NCBI RefSeq assembly: GCF_900188325.1
Contig: NZ_FZPD01000006.1
Location: forward strand, 62,001-126,000
Direction of reading: 5' to 3'
DNA: 64,000 nt
From: Ekhidna lutea
Lineage (GTDB): Bacteria; Bacteroidota; Bacteroidia; Cytophagales; Cyclobacteriaceae
Both the position numbers and the translations under genes were made by a program. The notes beneath the pieces are model-generated. The model worked only from the letters and a program-made list of their open reading frames with translations, was not told the DNA's origin and ran no database searches. Shown piece by piece: positions 54,907 to 62,758 of the stretch (its first letter is position 1; each line of letters opens with the position of its first letter).

Positions 54907-55524
54907 ATGAGACATTATCTTTTATTCATTTCCCTCCTTGTCCCATCGTTTCTATCAGCACAAGCAAAAACTGCAGAAGAACTCCGCGAAGAAGATTTAA
55001 AAAAATACTCAATAGAAAGTGCTGAAATCAATTACAAGATATCGGGTGATGCAGATGGGGAAGAGTTAATGGCCTTTAACGATTTTGGATGGATGAGTCT
55101 GAGGCAACAAACCATGACTTTTGAGCTTTACGGGATTACAAGCACTCAATCCGTTTATGAAATTACGGATGGTGATTTTGTTTATCGCCTCAATCCGGAC
55201 GATTCTACCTATTCGATACGAAAGGATTATAAATGGAGTCAGCAAGCTTCATACAAAAATCCCGAACAAGTTTCTGAAGCCATCCTTTTCTCAATGGGTG
55301 GGAAGCAGCAAGCATATAAAACACATCTTGAAAAAAATTGTCAGGTTTGGACTTTTGAAGGGAAAGCCATTCAAGAGCTTTGGGTTTGGAATGGACTGGT
55401 ACTTAAAAGAAAAGCCAAACTGGGTGATCGTCTCATCGAAACTACTGCAACCAAAATAACAATTGATATTTCACCCAACCCCATTCTTTTCACCATTCCA
55501 GAATATTTCCAAAAGAAAAATTGA
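54907..55524 (+). CDS. exported protein, LolA-like fold possible, function unknown
   Basis: 205-aa protein with signal peptide (SFLSAQ). The mature part is beta-rich with alternating hydrophobic strands (SAEINYKISGDADGEEL, MTFELYGITSTQSVYEI, DDSTYSIRKDYKWS, CQVWTFEGKAIQELWVW), which in style resembles LolA/DUF4412-type lipoprotein-handling folds. I cannot name the family. Stop overlaps the DUF423 start (TGATG), so the pair is coupled. Confidence 0.75.
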   Translation: MRHYLLFISLLVPSFLSAQAKTAEELREEDLKKYSIESAEINYKISGDADGEELMAFNDFGWMSLRQQTMTFELYGITSTQSVYEITDGDFVYRLNPDDSTYSIRKDYKWSQQASYKNPEQVSEAILFSMGGKQQAYKTHLEKNCQVWTFEGKAIQELWVWNGLVLKRKAKLGDRLIETTATKITIDISPNPILFTIPEYFQKKN

Positions 55525-55892
55525 TGCCTAAACTTTTTCTCACAATAGCCTCAATTTCAGGTATACTGAGTGTGGCGCTAGGCGCTTTTGGTGCTCATGC
55601 ACTAAAAGACAAACTACAATCTGAAGGTACCTATGACACCTACCAGACAGCAGTCCAGTACCAATTCTACCACACCCTTGCATTGCTTGGAATAGCTATT
55701 CTATTAATGAAAGTTCAAAGTCAACACCTGGTGTATGCCGGATACAGTATGACTTTTGGCATCCTCATCTTCTCCGGATCACTATACATCCTCTGCTTTA
55801 CAGGGATAAAATGGCTTGGCGCAATCACTCCTATCGGTGGGTTACTGTTTATTCTTGGGTGGATATTCATGCTATTGTCGGCAAGAGGTTAA
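55524..55892 (+). CDS. DUF423 membrane protein
   Basis: 122-aa inner-membrane protein with four helices. The start is ATG 55524, overlapping the previous stop by one base; the frame begins with TTG just before. The family signature is clear: SGILSVALGAFGAHALKDKL (residues 11-30), TAVQYQFYHTLALLGIA and FSGSLYILCFTG..AITPIGGLLFILGW. The family includes YgdD-like proteins of unknown role. Confidence 0.92.
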   Translation: MPKLFLTIASISGILSVALGAFGAHALKDKLQSEGTYDTYQTAVQYQFYHTLALLGIAILLMKVQSQHLVYAGYSMTFGILIFSGSLYILCFTGIKWLGAITPIGGLLFILGWIFMLLSARG

Positions 55893-55906
55893 AACCACCT
55901 TACGTC

Positions 55907-55914
55907 TATATTTG
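55907..55914 (+). promoter_or_regulatory. TATATTTG -7 element
   Basis: Exact match to TAnnTTTG, 26 bp before the ATG at 55941. Confidence 0.45.
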
Positions 55915-55940
55915 CATTTTTATTATAGTTGAGTATCACA

Positions 55941-56609
55941 ATGATTAAGCTAATACCAAAATCAATATTTAATCGTAAAATAATATCACTACTCCTTGTT
56001 CTATGTTGCATTTTACAATCTTGTAATGAAGATGCAGAAAATATAGATGATTGCAATGTCATCGACTATAGGGAAGGAACTCAATTCACTTCTTCAGAAT
56101 CTTCAAAGGAGATTATCTTAGATATCAATAGTGACAATATAGATGACTTCAAAATTTTTGCTACCGCAAAAGCTGGAGATGAAGGAGATTCAATATTTTT
56201 TGGAATTGAACCACTTAACCAGAGCGAATTGATTGTTTTTAAAACAACCAACATTGCAGTGAGTTTCATTCAAGATTTTATTTTAGAGGAGTTCGATCAC
56301 GAACAGTATGAATGGAGCGGCGACCTTAGTTACTTAGGTATTAATTATGCAACTCCGTACCGCACATTTCACAAAGGTCAATGGGCTTCAACTTACGAAA
56401 ACAGGAGAGCAGCTGCCGTAAGACTGACAGTAGGAAATAATATTTATTATGGATGGATTAGAATCATCACCAAATTACCTGATAGTGATCTCGGACGGTT
56501 AGATGAACTAATAATTGATGATTATGCAATCCAAACACTACCTAATGAAGACATCATGACTGGGAGCAAAGGATTGAGCTGCAATGGAAATGTTTGGATT
56601 ACGGATTAA
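55941..56609 (+). CDS. lipoprotein of unknown function
   Basis: Start ATG 55941 (MIKLIPKSIFNRKIISLLLV); the TTG at 55929 is less likely. Lipobox CCILQSCNED at about residue 31. The 222-aa chain looks like a single beta-sandwich-type domain (DINSDNIDDFKIFATAKAGDE, NNIYYGWIRIITK). The DINSDNIDD stretch resembles a calcium-binding loop of FG-GAP type, but only one is present. Family not recognised. Confidence 0.75.
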   Translation: MIKLIPKSIFNRKIISLLLVLCCILQSCNEDAENIDDCNVIDYREGTQFTSSESSKEIILDINSDNIDDFKIFATAKAGDEGDSIFFGIEPLNQSELIVFKTTNIAVSFIQDFILEEFDHEQYEWSGDLSYLGINYATPYRTFHKGQWASTYENRRAAAVRLTVGNNIYYGWIRIITKLPDSDLGRLDELIIDDYAIQTLPNEDIMTGSKGLSCNGNVWITD

Positions 56610-56643
56610 TCCATCCAATTTAAATAGTTAGAACACCAAAACT

Positions 56644-56802
56644 TTGAAAACTAAAGAATGTCCCTCGTGCGCAATGGAAGTTGATGCTTCCTCTCAAGTT
56701 TGTCCTATTTGTCAATACGAGTTTGCAGAGACGAAAACAAGCTATAAATGGATCGCTATTATTCTAGCTGTGATTATGCTTCTGTATCTGGTTGTTTTTT
56801 AG
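56644..56802 (+). CDS. zinc-ribbon plus transmembrane microprotein
   Basis: 52-aa protein starting TTG at 56644. Residues 5-22 hold two CxxC pairs (ECPSCAMEV and VCPICQYEF), a zinc ribbon, and residues 34-52 a transmembrane helix (YKWIAIILAVIMLLYLVVF), giving a cytoplasmic zinc-ribbon anchored in the membrane. Short zinc-ribbon proteins of this shape are common but of unknown function. The gene lies in a 281-bp gap otherwise without features. Confidence 0.8.
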   Translation: MKTKECPSCAMEVDASSQVCPICQYEFAETKTSYKWIAIILAVIMLLYLVVF

Positions 56803-56890
56803 AAACGCTATCGATCCGTTAAGAAAACCTGATTAAAACCCAATCTCTGACTTGTTCGTTAGCACAAGCTAAGATCAAACAATCAGTATC

Positions 56891-58351
56891 TTGACTAAAT
56901 CCAATCACCTACAGCTGATCTTATTGCTACTCTGCCTCAATGTAGCCATAGCTCAAAAAGACACTTCACCCCTATTTGTCACCTATGACAAAGGTCGTAT
57001 CGCGACTGATGGCGGATTTACACGTGGTGTTGGGTGGGGAGATGTAGACCAGGATGGCGCTCCGGAACTTTATACTTCAAATTCTTCAGGTCAATGGAAC
57101 GCCATGTACAAAAACAATGGCAAGGGAGGGCTTAATAAAATAACCGTTGGCAAGCCTTTCGCTGAGCTTATCAATAAAGGTGGTACATCAGAAGGTGTCA
57201 GCTGGGTAGATTATGACAATGATGGAGATTTGGATCTCTACCTCTGCAGCAGAGGTCTTGAACCAAACCAACTTTTTCAAAATGATGGGGACAAATTCAA
57301 GCAAATAGAAAATCATGCCCTAGTCGATGATAGTCTCAGTACTTCCATGGCCTGCTGGGCTGATTATGATCTGGATGGTGACCTGGATGTATTCTTGATA
57401 GGCTATCGATATAACGGAAATCTCTTTTATGAAAATTTGGGTGACGGTAATTTCAGGGTATTGCCCAATCATGTGCTTTCCGAAGGGCAGGGCAATGCCA
57501 GAACATGTGCCTGTGGAGATGCAAACGGCGATGGCCAAGCCGAAATCTTTGTCGGCAATGCACGGCAGCCAAACTTGTATTATCGAAACCTGGGCAATCT
57601 CAACTTTGAGAAGATTGCGAGTGGGCCGATCATAGAAGATTTAGGCTATGCATATGGATCATCCTGGGCAGACTATGACGATGATGGTGACCTGGATCTT
57701 TTTGTAGCAAATTTTGACAAGGAGAACCTGCTTTTCAACAATGACGGAAAAGGGCAATTGACTCAGGTGAACGAGGGCATTCTGGTCAATGAAAAAGGAG
57801 CTTCAAAAGGACATTCATGGGGTGACTATGATAATGATGGTGACCTGGATTTATATATTGGTAGTGGCACCTATGGTCCTGATATGTATAATTTCCTTTA
57901 TCTGAATGATGGAAGTGGTGATTTTGAATCTTATACTGATGGTCTTATACCTCATCATGCTGATACTACCGCCGGAGTGGCACATGCTGATTTTGATAGA
58001 GATGGAGACCTGGACCTTTTTGTTGCCAACTGGGGGTCGGGGGATCAAATCAATCGTTTTTACATTAATAAAACCACTGGTAAAAACTGGGCAGCATTCA
58101 GACTCAGGGGAACAAAATCAAATACATATGGAATTGGTGCACACTTGATTCTGCGTTTATCAGGCAAAGAGATGAATAGGTGGATGTATCCAATTACGGG
58201 CTATGGAAGTCAAAATGACTATGAACTACATTTTGGCCTTGGTGATGATGTGAAAATAGACTCTCTTATCGTAGAATGGCCCTCGGGGCAGGTAGACACC
58301 TACCTAAATCCCGAAATTAACAAACATAGCGTCTTGACTGAAGGTGATTAA
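56891..58351 (+). CDS. exported FG-GAP (VCBS) protein with UnbV/ASPIC C-terminus
   Basis: 486-aa exported protein starting with TTG (TTG at 56891 is the only option giving the signal peptide LILLLLCLNVAIAQ). Calcium-loop repeats of the form D-x-D-x-D-G-D-x-D recur about eight times (VDQDGAPELYT, DYDNDGDLDLYL, DYDLDGDLDVFL, DANGDGQAEIFV, DYDDDGDLDLFV, DYDNDGDLDLYI, DFDRDGDLDLFV), so this is a seven- or eight-bladed integrin-like propeller. The C-terminal 90 residues (GIGAHLILRLSGKEMNRWMY, LHFGLGDDVKIDSLIVEWPSG) are an ASPIC/UnbV domain. CRTAC1-like proteins of this type bind calcium and surfaces; enzymatic activity is not expected. Confidence 0.9.
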   Translation: MTKSNHLQLILLLLCLNVAIAQKDTSPLFVTYDKGRIATDGGFTRGVGWGDVDQDGAPELYTSNSSGQWNAMYKNNGKGGLNKITVGKPFAELINKGGTSEGVSWVDYDNDGDLDLYLCSRGLEPNQLFQNDGDKFKQIENHALVDDSLSTSMACWADYDLDGDLDVFLIGYRYNGNLFYENLGDGNFRVLPNHVLSEGQGNARTCACGDANGDGQAEIFVGNARQPNLYYRNLGNLNFEKIASGPIIEDLGYAYGSSWADYDDDGDLDLFVANFDKENLLFNNDGKGQLTQVNEGILVNEKGASKGHSWGDYDNDGDLDLYIGSGTYGPDMYNFLYLNDGSGDFESYTDGLIPHHADTTAGVAHADFDRDGDLDLFVANWGSGDQINRFYINKTTGKNWAAFRLRGTKSNTYGIGAHLILRLSGKEMNRWMYPITGYGSQNDYELHFGLGDDVKIDSLIVEWPSGQVDTYLNPEINKHSVLTEGD

Positions 58352-58363
58352 ACCAATCTGAAA

Positions 58364-60463
58364 CTACTCCTTTAATACCTTGTCAGGATTTACTACAGCC
58401 ATTTCTTCAATGAGATGATCTGCATTGGCAAACTTGTCTACGATGAAAAGTATATACCTCATATCCACCATGATGTTCCTACATATTTCCGGATCATAAT
58501 TGATATCACTCATGGTGCCTTCCCATACACGGTCAAAGTTTAATCCGATCAGGTTTCCCTGTGCATCAATGGCAGGACTACCAGAATTACCTCCAGTTGT
58601 ATGATTCGTACCTAAAAAACAAACGGGAACTTTTCCGGTGCTATCAGCATATGGACCATAATCTTTTGCTTCGTACAGTGACAATAGTTTTTCAGGAACA
58701 TCAAACTCATAATCTCCGGGCACATACTTTTCGATGACTCCATCCAGGTAACTCACAGGATTGTAATAGACTGCATCTCTTGGAGAGTAACCCCGAACCT
58801 GGCCGTACGTAACCCGTAGCGTACCATTGGCATCCGGATAGTAACGAGCATCCGGTAAAACCTCCATCAGTGCTTTCATATATTCCTTTTGAAGGGCATC
58901 AATAGCATCAATCTTTTCGATATACTCGGGATTTATTGATTGATAAAAACGCTCGATCATTGGCTTAGCATAGGCATAAGCAGGATCAGCATTCAGTTTC
59001 TTTAGCATTTGCTTAGCACTACCCTGCAGCAATTTTTCCGCCTCTGACTGACTTGTGAATGCTGTTCCGTCATAGATGGTTGCATCTACATTTTCAGTAT
59101 AAAAAGGCATCACATTTTTAAAAACCCCTTTATCAATTGCAGCATCATAATTCTTATAAATACTGGTTAGCAAACCCTTAAATTCATCCCTTGCATCATC
59201 CAACGCTTCATTATTTCGCAACACTTTTTGTTCAAGCTGATAAGCTCTAAACATCATTTGCATTAATTCATTGGTCACCAGAAAAACTTCAATGAAATTT
59301 CTTCTCTTTATATCCACAGATGCAAAGTCGCTATACAATTCTTCAAACTGTGGAAGGATGTGGCCATACTTATCCTCTAGGTCCTTTTCTTTCAGAGACT
59401 TCTTAAATTTTTCTTCCAGCATCCTTCGACTTTCGATTGCATCGGTTTTTTCAATACCCAGATTTTCTCCAATCCATTTTTTCCATGCATTGGCTATTCT
59501 TGCTTGCTTAGATGCATATTTTATTCGTATTTCATCGCTGGATTTCATCCCTGCATCTATCACTTTAAGCGCAGCTTCACGAATGGCGATATTGCTTGGA
59601 TTAAAATATTTAGTGATGTGCTCCATGGCTACCGCCGGTAGGTACTCGCTTGTGCGACCAGGGAAACCAAAAATCAGAGTGAAGTCACCTTCTTTTACAC
59701 CTGCTGCAGAAACAGGAAAAAAGTGCTTAGGCGTATAAGGGACATTATCTTCACTGTATTTTGCAGGTCTGTTATTTGCATCGGCATAGATCCTGAAGAA
59801 AGAAAAATCTCCAGTGTGCCTTGGAAACACCCAGTTGTCCGTATCGCTTCCAAATTTCCCAATGCTGGTAGGAGGTGCACCAACCAAACGTATATCTTCA
59901 TACCGCTCAGTTACAAAAAGATAGTATTGATTGCCCTGATAGAATGGACGTATATACGAATCCTGCCATTCTTCTTTACTGACACTTTCCTGAACTGCTG
60001 TGATATTATCCCTAATCTGAACCTGGGCTTCTTCTTCTGACATTGATTCTGTAACACCTTCCAAAACGCGATCAGTCACTTCATCAATTCGTACTATGAA
60101 CTCTGCGTACAACCCTTCATTTGGTAGTTCATCTGCTCTATTTTGTGCCCAAAAGCCATCCTTTAAATAATCATTTTCAATAGATGAGTGCGATTGGATT
60201 TGTCCAAAACCACAATGATGATTTGTAAGCAATAGTCCTTGTGGAGAGATTACTGCACCAGTACATCCGCCATTGAAATTTGCAATGGCATCCTTAAAGC
60301 TCGAATTTTCTATATCATAGATATCACTGGCTGTCAGTTCAGCTCCGAGAATACTCATTTCTTCTTCATTCATACCCTCCAATAGAGAAGGTATCCACAT
60401 CCCTCCTTGCTGGGACTGTGCTTGTACAAAAACAAATAGGAAAAGTACTCTTAGTAATCTCAT
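58364..60463 (-). CDS. S46-family dipeptidyl peptidase (DPP7/DPP11 type)
   Basis: 699-aa exported serine peptidase (signal peptide ends VQAQSQQ). Typical features: QGLLLTNHHCGFGQIQSHS with catalytic His at about 83, and TGGNSGSPAIDAQG with Ser at about 626. The S1-site segment reads GLNFDRVWEGTMSD; as I recall this Arg marks Asp/Glu-specific DPP11 while DPP7 has Gly there, so a preference for acidic residues is likely. It would release dipeptides in the periplasm. Convergent with the FG-GAP gene (12 bp), head-to-tail with pyk (55 bp). Confidence 0.92.
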   Translation of the reverse strand: MRLLRVLFLFVFVQAQSQQGGMWIPSLLEGMNEEEMSILGAELTASDIYDIENSSFKDAIANFNGGCTGAVISPQGLLLTNHHCGFGQIQSHSSIENDYLKDGFWAQNRADELPNEGLYAEFIVRIDEVTDRVLEGVTESMSEEEAQVQIRDNITAVQESVSKEEWQDSYIRPFYQGNQYYLFVTERYEDIRLVGAPPTSIGKFGSDTDNWVFPRHTGDFSFFRIYADANNRPAKYSEDNVPYTPKHFFPVSAAGVKEGDFTLIFGFPGRTSEYLPAVAMEHITKYFNPSNIAIREAALKVIDAGMKSSDEIRIKYASKQARIANAWKKWIGENLGIEKTDAIESRRMLEEKFKKSLKEKDLEDKYGHILPQFEELYSDFASVDIKRRNFIEVFLVTNELMQMMFRAYQLEQKVLRNNEALDDARDEFKGLLTSIYKNYDAAIDKGVFKNVMPFYTENVDATIYDGTAFTSQSEAEKLLQGSAKQMLKKLNADPAYAYAKPMIERFYQSINPEYIEKIDAIDALQKEYMKALMEVLPDARYYPDANGTLRVTYGQVRGYSPRDAVYYNPVSYLDGVIEKYVPGDYEFDVPEKLLSLYEAKDYGPYADSTGKVPVCFLGTNHTTGGNSGSPAIDAQGNLIGLNFDRVWEGTMSDINYDPEICRNIMVDMRYILFIVDKFANADHLIEEMAVVNPDKVLKE

Positions 60464-60518
60464 GGTAGACAGGTTTTATAAAGCGTTGAAGTTAACAAAA
60501 TTATGGATGTTCAAAACT

Positions 60519-61955
60519 TCACTCTACTACCTGAATCTTCATCATATTGGTATGTCCCTGCCAGTGTTGTGGCATAGAAGCGGTATTGATAAAGATGTCA
60601 TCTTTCTTGAGGTGACCAGTTGCCACTAGCTTCTGCTCAATCTGCTCAAGTGTAATATCAATATTGTCCATTGTATCGAAATAGAAAGTCTTCACTCCCC
60701 ATACCAGATTCATTTGCCTCAATAATTTTTCATTATTCGTAAACAGATATACTTCAGACTTAGACCTGTGCATAGCTGTCCGGAAGCCCGTATAGCCTGA
60801 TTTTGTCATGCATACCAGTGCCCTTGCAGAAGTGTTTTCAGCCAATCGACAGGCGGCACGAATCAATAAGTCGTTCATGCGAGTACTCGATTCAAACTGC
60901 TTATCGTAATACTTATTATATATGGAATTGGCCTCCGCTTCCACTGCCATGATGGTTTCAGACATAGCCAGCACAGCTTCTACTGGAAATTTCCCTGCTG
61001 CTGATTCTGCAGAAAGCATAAGTGCATCAGCGCCATCCATCACTGCGTTTGCCACATCATTTGTTTCTGCTCGCGTAGGTCGTGGATTTTCGATCATACT
61101 CTCCATCATCTGAGTAGCAATGATCACCGGCTTAGCAGCCATATTACATTTCTCAACGATCTTTTTCTGCCATAGAGGAACATCGTGCATAGCTATTTCC
61201 ACTCCTAAGTCTCCACGGGCCACCATGATGCCATCGGATTCATCTATGATTTCATCAATATTTTTAAGTGCTTCAGGTTTTTCAATTTTGGCAACAATTT
61301 TGGTCTTCTTCCCGGCCTTTTCGATGATGCTTCTCAACTCGCGAATATCATCTGGTTTACGCACAAAGCTAAGCGCAACCCAATCTACATTTTGTTCAAG
61401 ACCGAATTGCAAATCCTCTAAATCCTTTTCAGTCAAACAAGGAGCAGAAACCACCGTATCAGGTAGGTTTATTCCCTTCCTGGACTTTAACACTCCTCCA
61501 TGAACCACCTCCGTTACCACTTCATTCTTAGAGACTGAAATAGTTTTCAACTCCAAATTACCATCATCTATGAGTATGGTATCCCCGGCCTTTACATCAC
61601 TAACAATTTCCTTATAAACAGTGCTCACACGCTCTGATGTACCCTCTAAGTCTTCAGTACTAATCACGAGTTTTTGTCCGTCTTGGATTGTTACTCCATT
61701 ATCCTTCACCATTCCTACCCGAATTTTAGGGCCTTGCAAATCCTGAAGAGTAGCAAGATTTAGTTCAGTCTCAGTATTTACCTGATGGATATACTTTATC
61801 ACCTTTACATGATCTTCGTGGCTACCATGGGAGAAGTTGAGTCGAAGAACATTTGCTCCGGCTTTTGCCAATTCGGTTATGGTTTCCTTGTTATTGCTTG
61901 CCGGTCCAATCGTTGCTACAATTTTGGTCCGCTTATTTATGGATGGTGTGTTCAT
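60519..61955 (-). CDS. pyk: pyruvate kinase
   Basis: Last enzyme of glycolysis: transfers phosphate from phosphoenolpyruvate to ADP. 478 aa with TKIVATIGPAS at the N-terminus, LRLNFSHGSH, LQDLQGPKIRVG, the Mg/PEP region VARGDLGVEIAM and PRPTRAETNDVANAVMDGAD. The C-terminal allosteric domain is complete. The start lies directly next to the stop of the IPExxxVDY gene, so the two are co-transcribed, as is common in Bacteroidota. Confidence 0.96.
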   Translation of the reverse strand: MNTPSINKRTKIVATIGPASNNKETITELAKAGANVLRLNFSHGSHEDHVKVIKYIHQVNTETELNLATLQDLQGPKIRVGMVKDNGVTIQDGQKLVISTEDLEGTSERVSTVYKEIVSDVKAGDTILIDDGNLELKTISVSKNEVVTEVVHGGVLKSRKGINLPDTVVSAPCLTEKDLEDLQFGLEQNVDWVALSFVRKPDDIRELRSIIEKAGKKTKIVAKIEKPEALKNIDEIIDESDGIMVARGDLGVEIAMHDVPLWQKKIVEKCNMAAKPVIIATQMMESMIENPRPTRAETNDVANAVMDGADALMLSAESAAGKFPVEAVLAMSETIMAVEAEANSIYNKYYDKQFESSTRMNDLLIRAACRLAENTSARALVCMTKSGYTGFRTAMHRSKSEVYLFTNNEKLLRQMNLVWGVKTFYFDTMDNIDITLEQIEQKLVATGHLKKDDIFINTASMPQHWQGHTNMMKIQVVE

Positions 61956-62384
61956 TTAATAGAGTAGATTTTCCTTCGACTTCAAGGTATCAAAATTAAG
62001 GCGCATCGCATACTCAATGATAGGAATACCCTTGATAATTGCGCTAACGTTTTCGGAAGTCAGCTCTTCTGTTTCATCTTTAAACTTTAAAAGAAAATCA
62101 AACTGCTTCAGTTCGGGGATTAATAGTTGATTTTTCATGCTCCCACCTCCTACCAGCTTGTTTTGAAGGAGTTCTATTTGTAAATAGTCTGTTTCAAACA
62201 AGTAATTCGAAATTAATATTGATGTATTGTCTGCATAGCTAATTCGAATATCATCTTGTTTTTTTAAAGAGATTTTCATCGCTTCGTTCAAATGCCAGGC
62301 TAACTTATACTCTTTTTTATTGCATACGAGACCAATCAAATCGAAATCAAGAGAGTAGCCCCCATCTAATTTGGTTTTCTTCAT
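61956..62384 (-). CDS. IPExxxVDY family protein
   Basis: 142-aa protein of a Bacteroidota-specific family named for its motif, here LIPELKQFDFLLKFKDE (about residues 86-102). Function unknown; it is found next to pyk, acpP, fabF and rnc across the phylum. Here it is divergent from acpP and precedes pyk with no gap, so it is the first gene of a two-gene unit. No signal peptide or membrane segment. Confidence 0.9.
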   Translation of the reverse strand: MKKTKLDGGYSLDFDLIGLVCNKKEYKLAWHLNEAMKISLKKQDDIRISYADNTSILISNYLFETDYLQIELLQNKLVGGGSMKNQLLIPELKQFDFLLKFKDETEELTSENVSAIIKGIPIIEYAMRLNFDTLKSKENLLY

Positions 62385-62438
62385 ATATTGTGCAAGCTAA
62401 ATCCTAAATTCGCAATAGAAATGTCTCTGGCTACTAAG

Positions 62439-62469
62439 TTTGATTTTAGTACGAGAATATATTTCTTTG
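62439..62469 (+). promoter_or_regulatory. promoter of acpP
   Basis: TTTG at 62439-62442, a 19-bp spacer, and TTTCTTTG (62462-62469) fit the Bacteroidota consensus TTTG-N19-TAnnTTTG with one mismatch. Predicted start is about 62476, leaving a leader of some 23 bp before the acpP ATG. Confidence 0.65.
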
Positions 62470-62498
62470 CAACTCATTTTTAACCAAACATTACAAAA

Positions 62499-62735
62499 AT
62501 GTCTGAAATAGCACAAAAAGTAACGTCAATCATAATTGACAAACTAGGTGTAGAAGAGTCTGAGGTTACTCCAGAGGCAAGCTTCACCAACGATCTAGGA
62601 GCTGACTCTCTTGACACGGTAGAGCTGATCATGGAGTTTGAGAAAGAGTTCAATATTTCTATCCCTGATGACCAGGCTGAGAACATCGCCACAGTTGGTC
62701 ATGCTATCTCTTATCTGGAAGAAAACGTTAAGTAA
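62499..62735 (+). CDS. acpP: acyl carrier protein
   Basis: 78-aa acidic four-helix carrier of fatty acid synthesis. The phosphopantetheine attachment serine is Ser37 in [15 protein letters not shown]. Length is normal for the family. Followed 24 bp later by fabF, the usual acpP-fabF order. Confidence 0.97.
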   Translation: MSEIAQKVTSIIIDKLGVEESEVTPEASFTNDLGADSLDTVELIMEFEKEFNISIPDDQAENIATVGHAISYLEENVK

Positions 62736-62758
62736 ACAACCCACTTAGCTTAATATTT

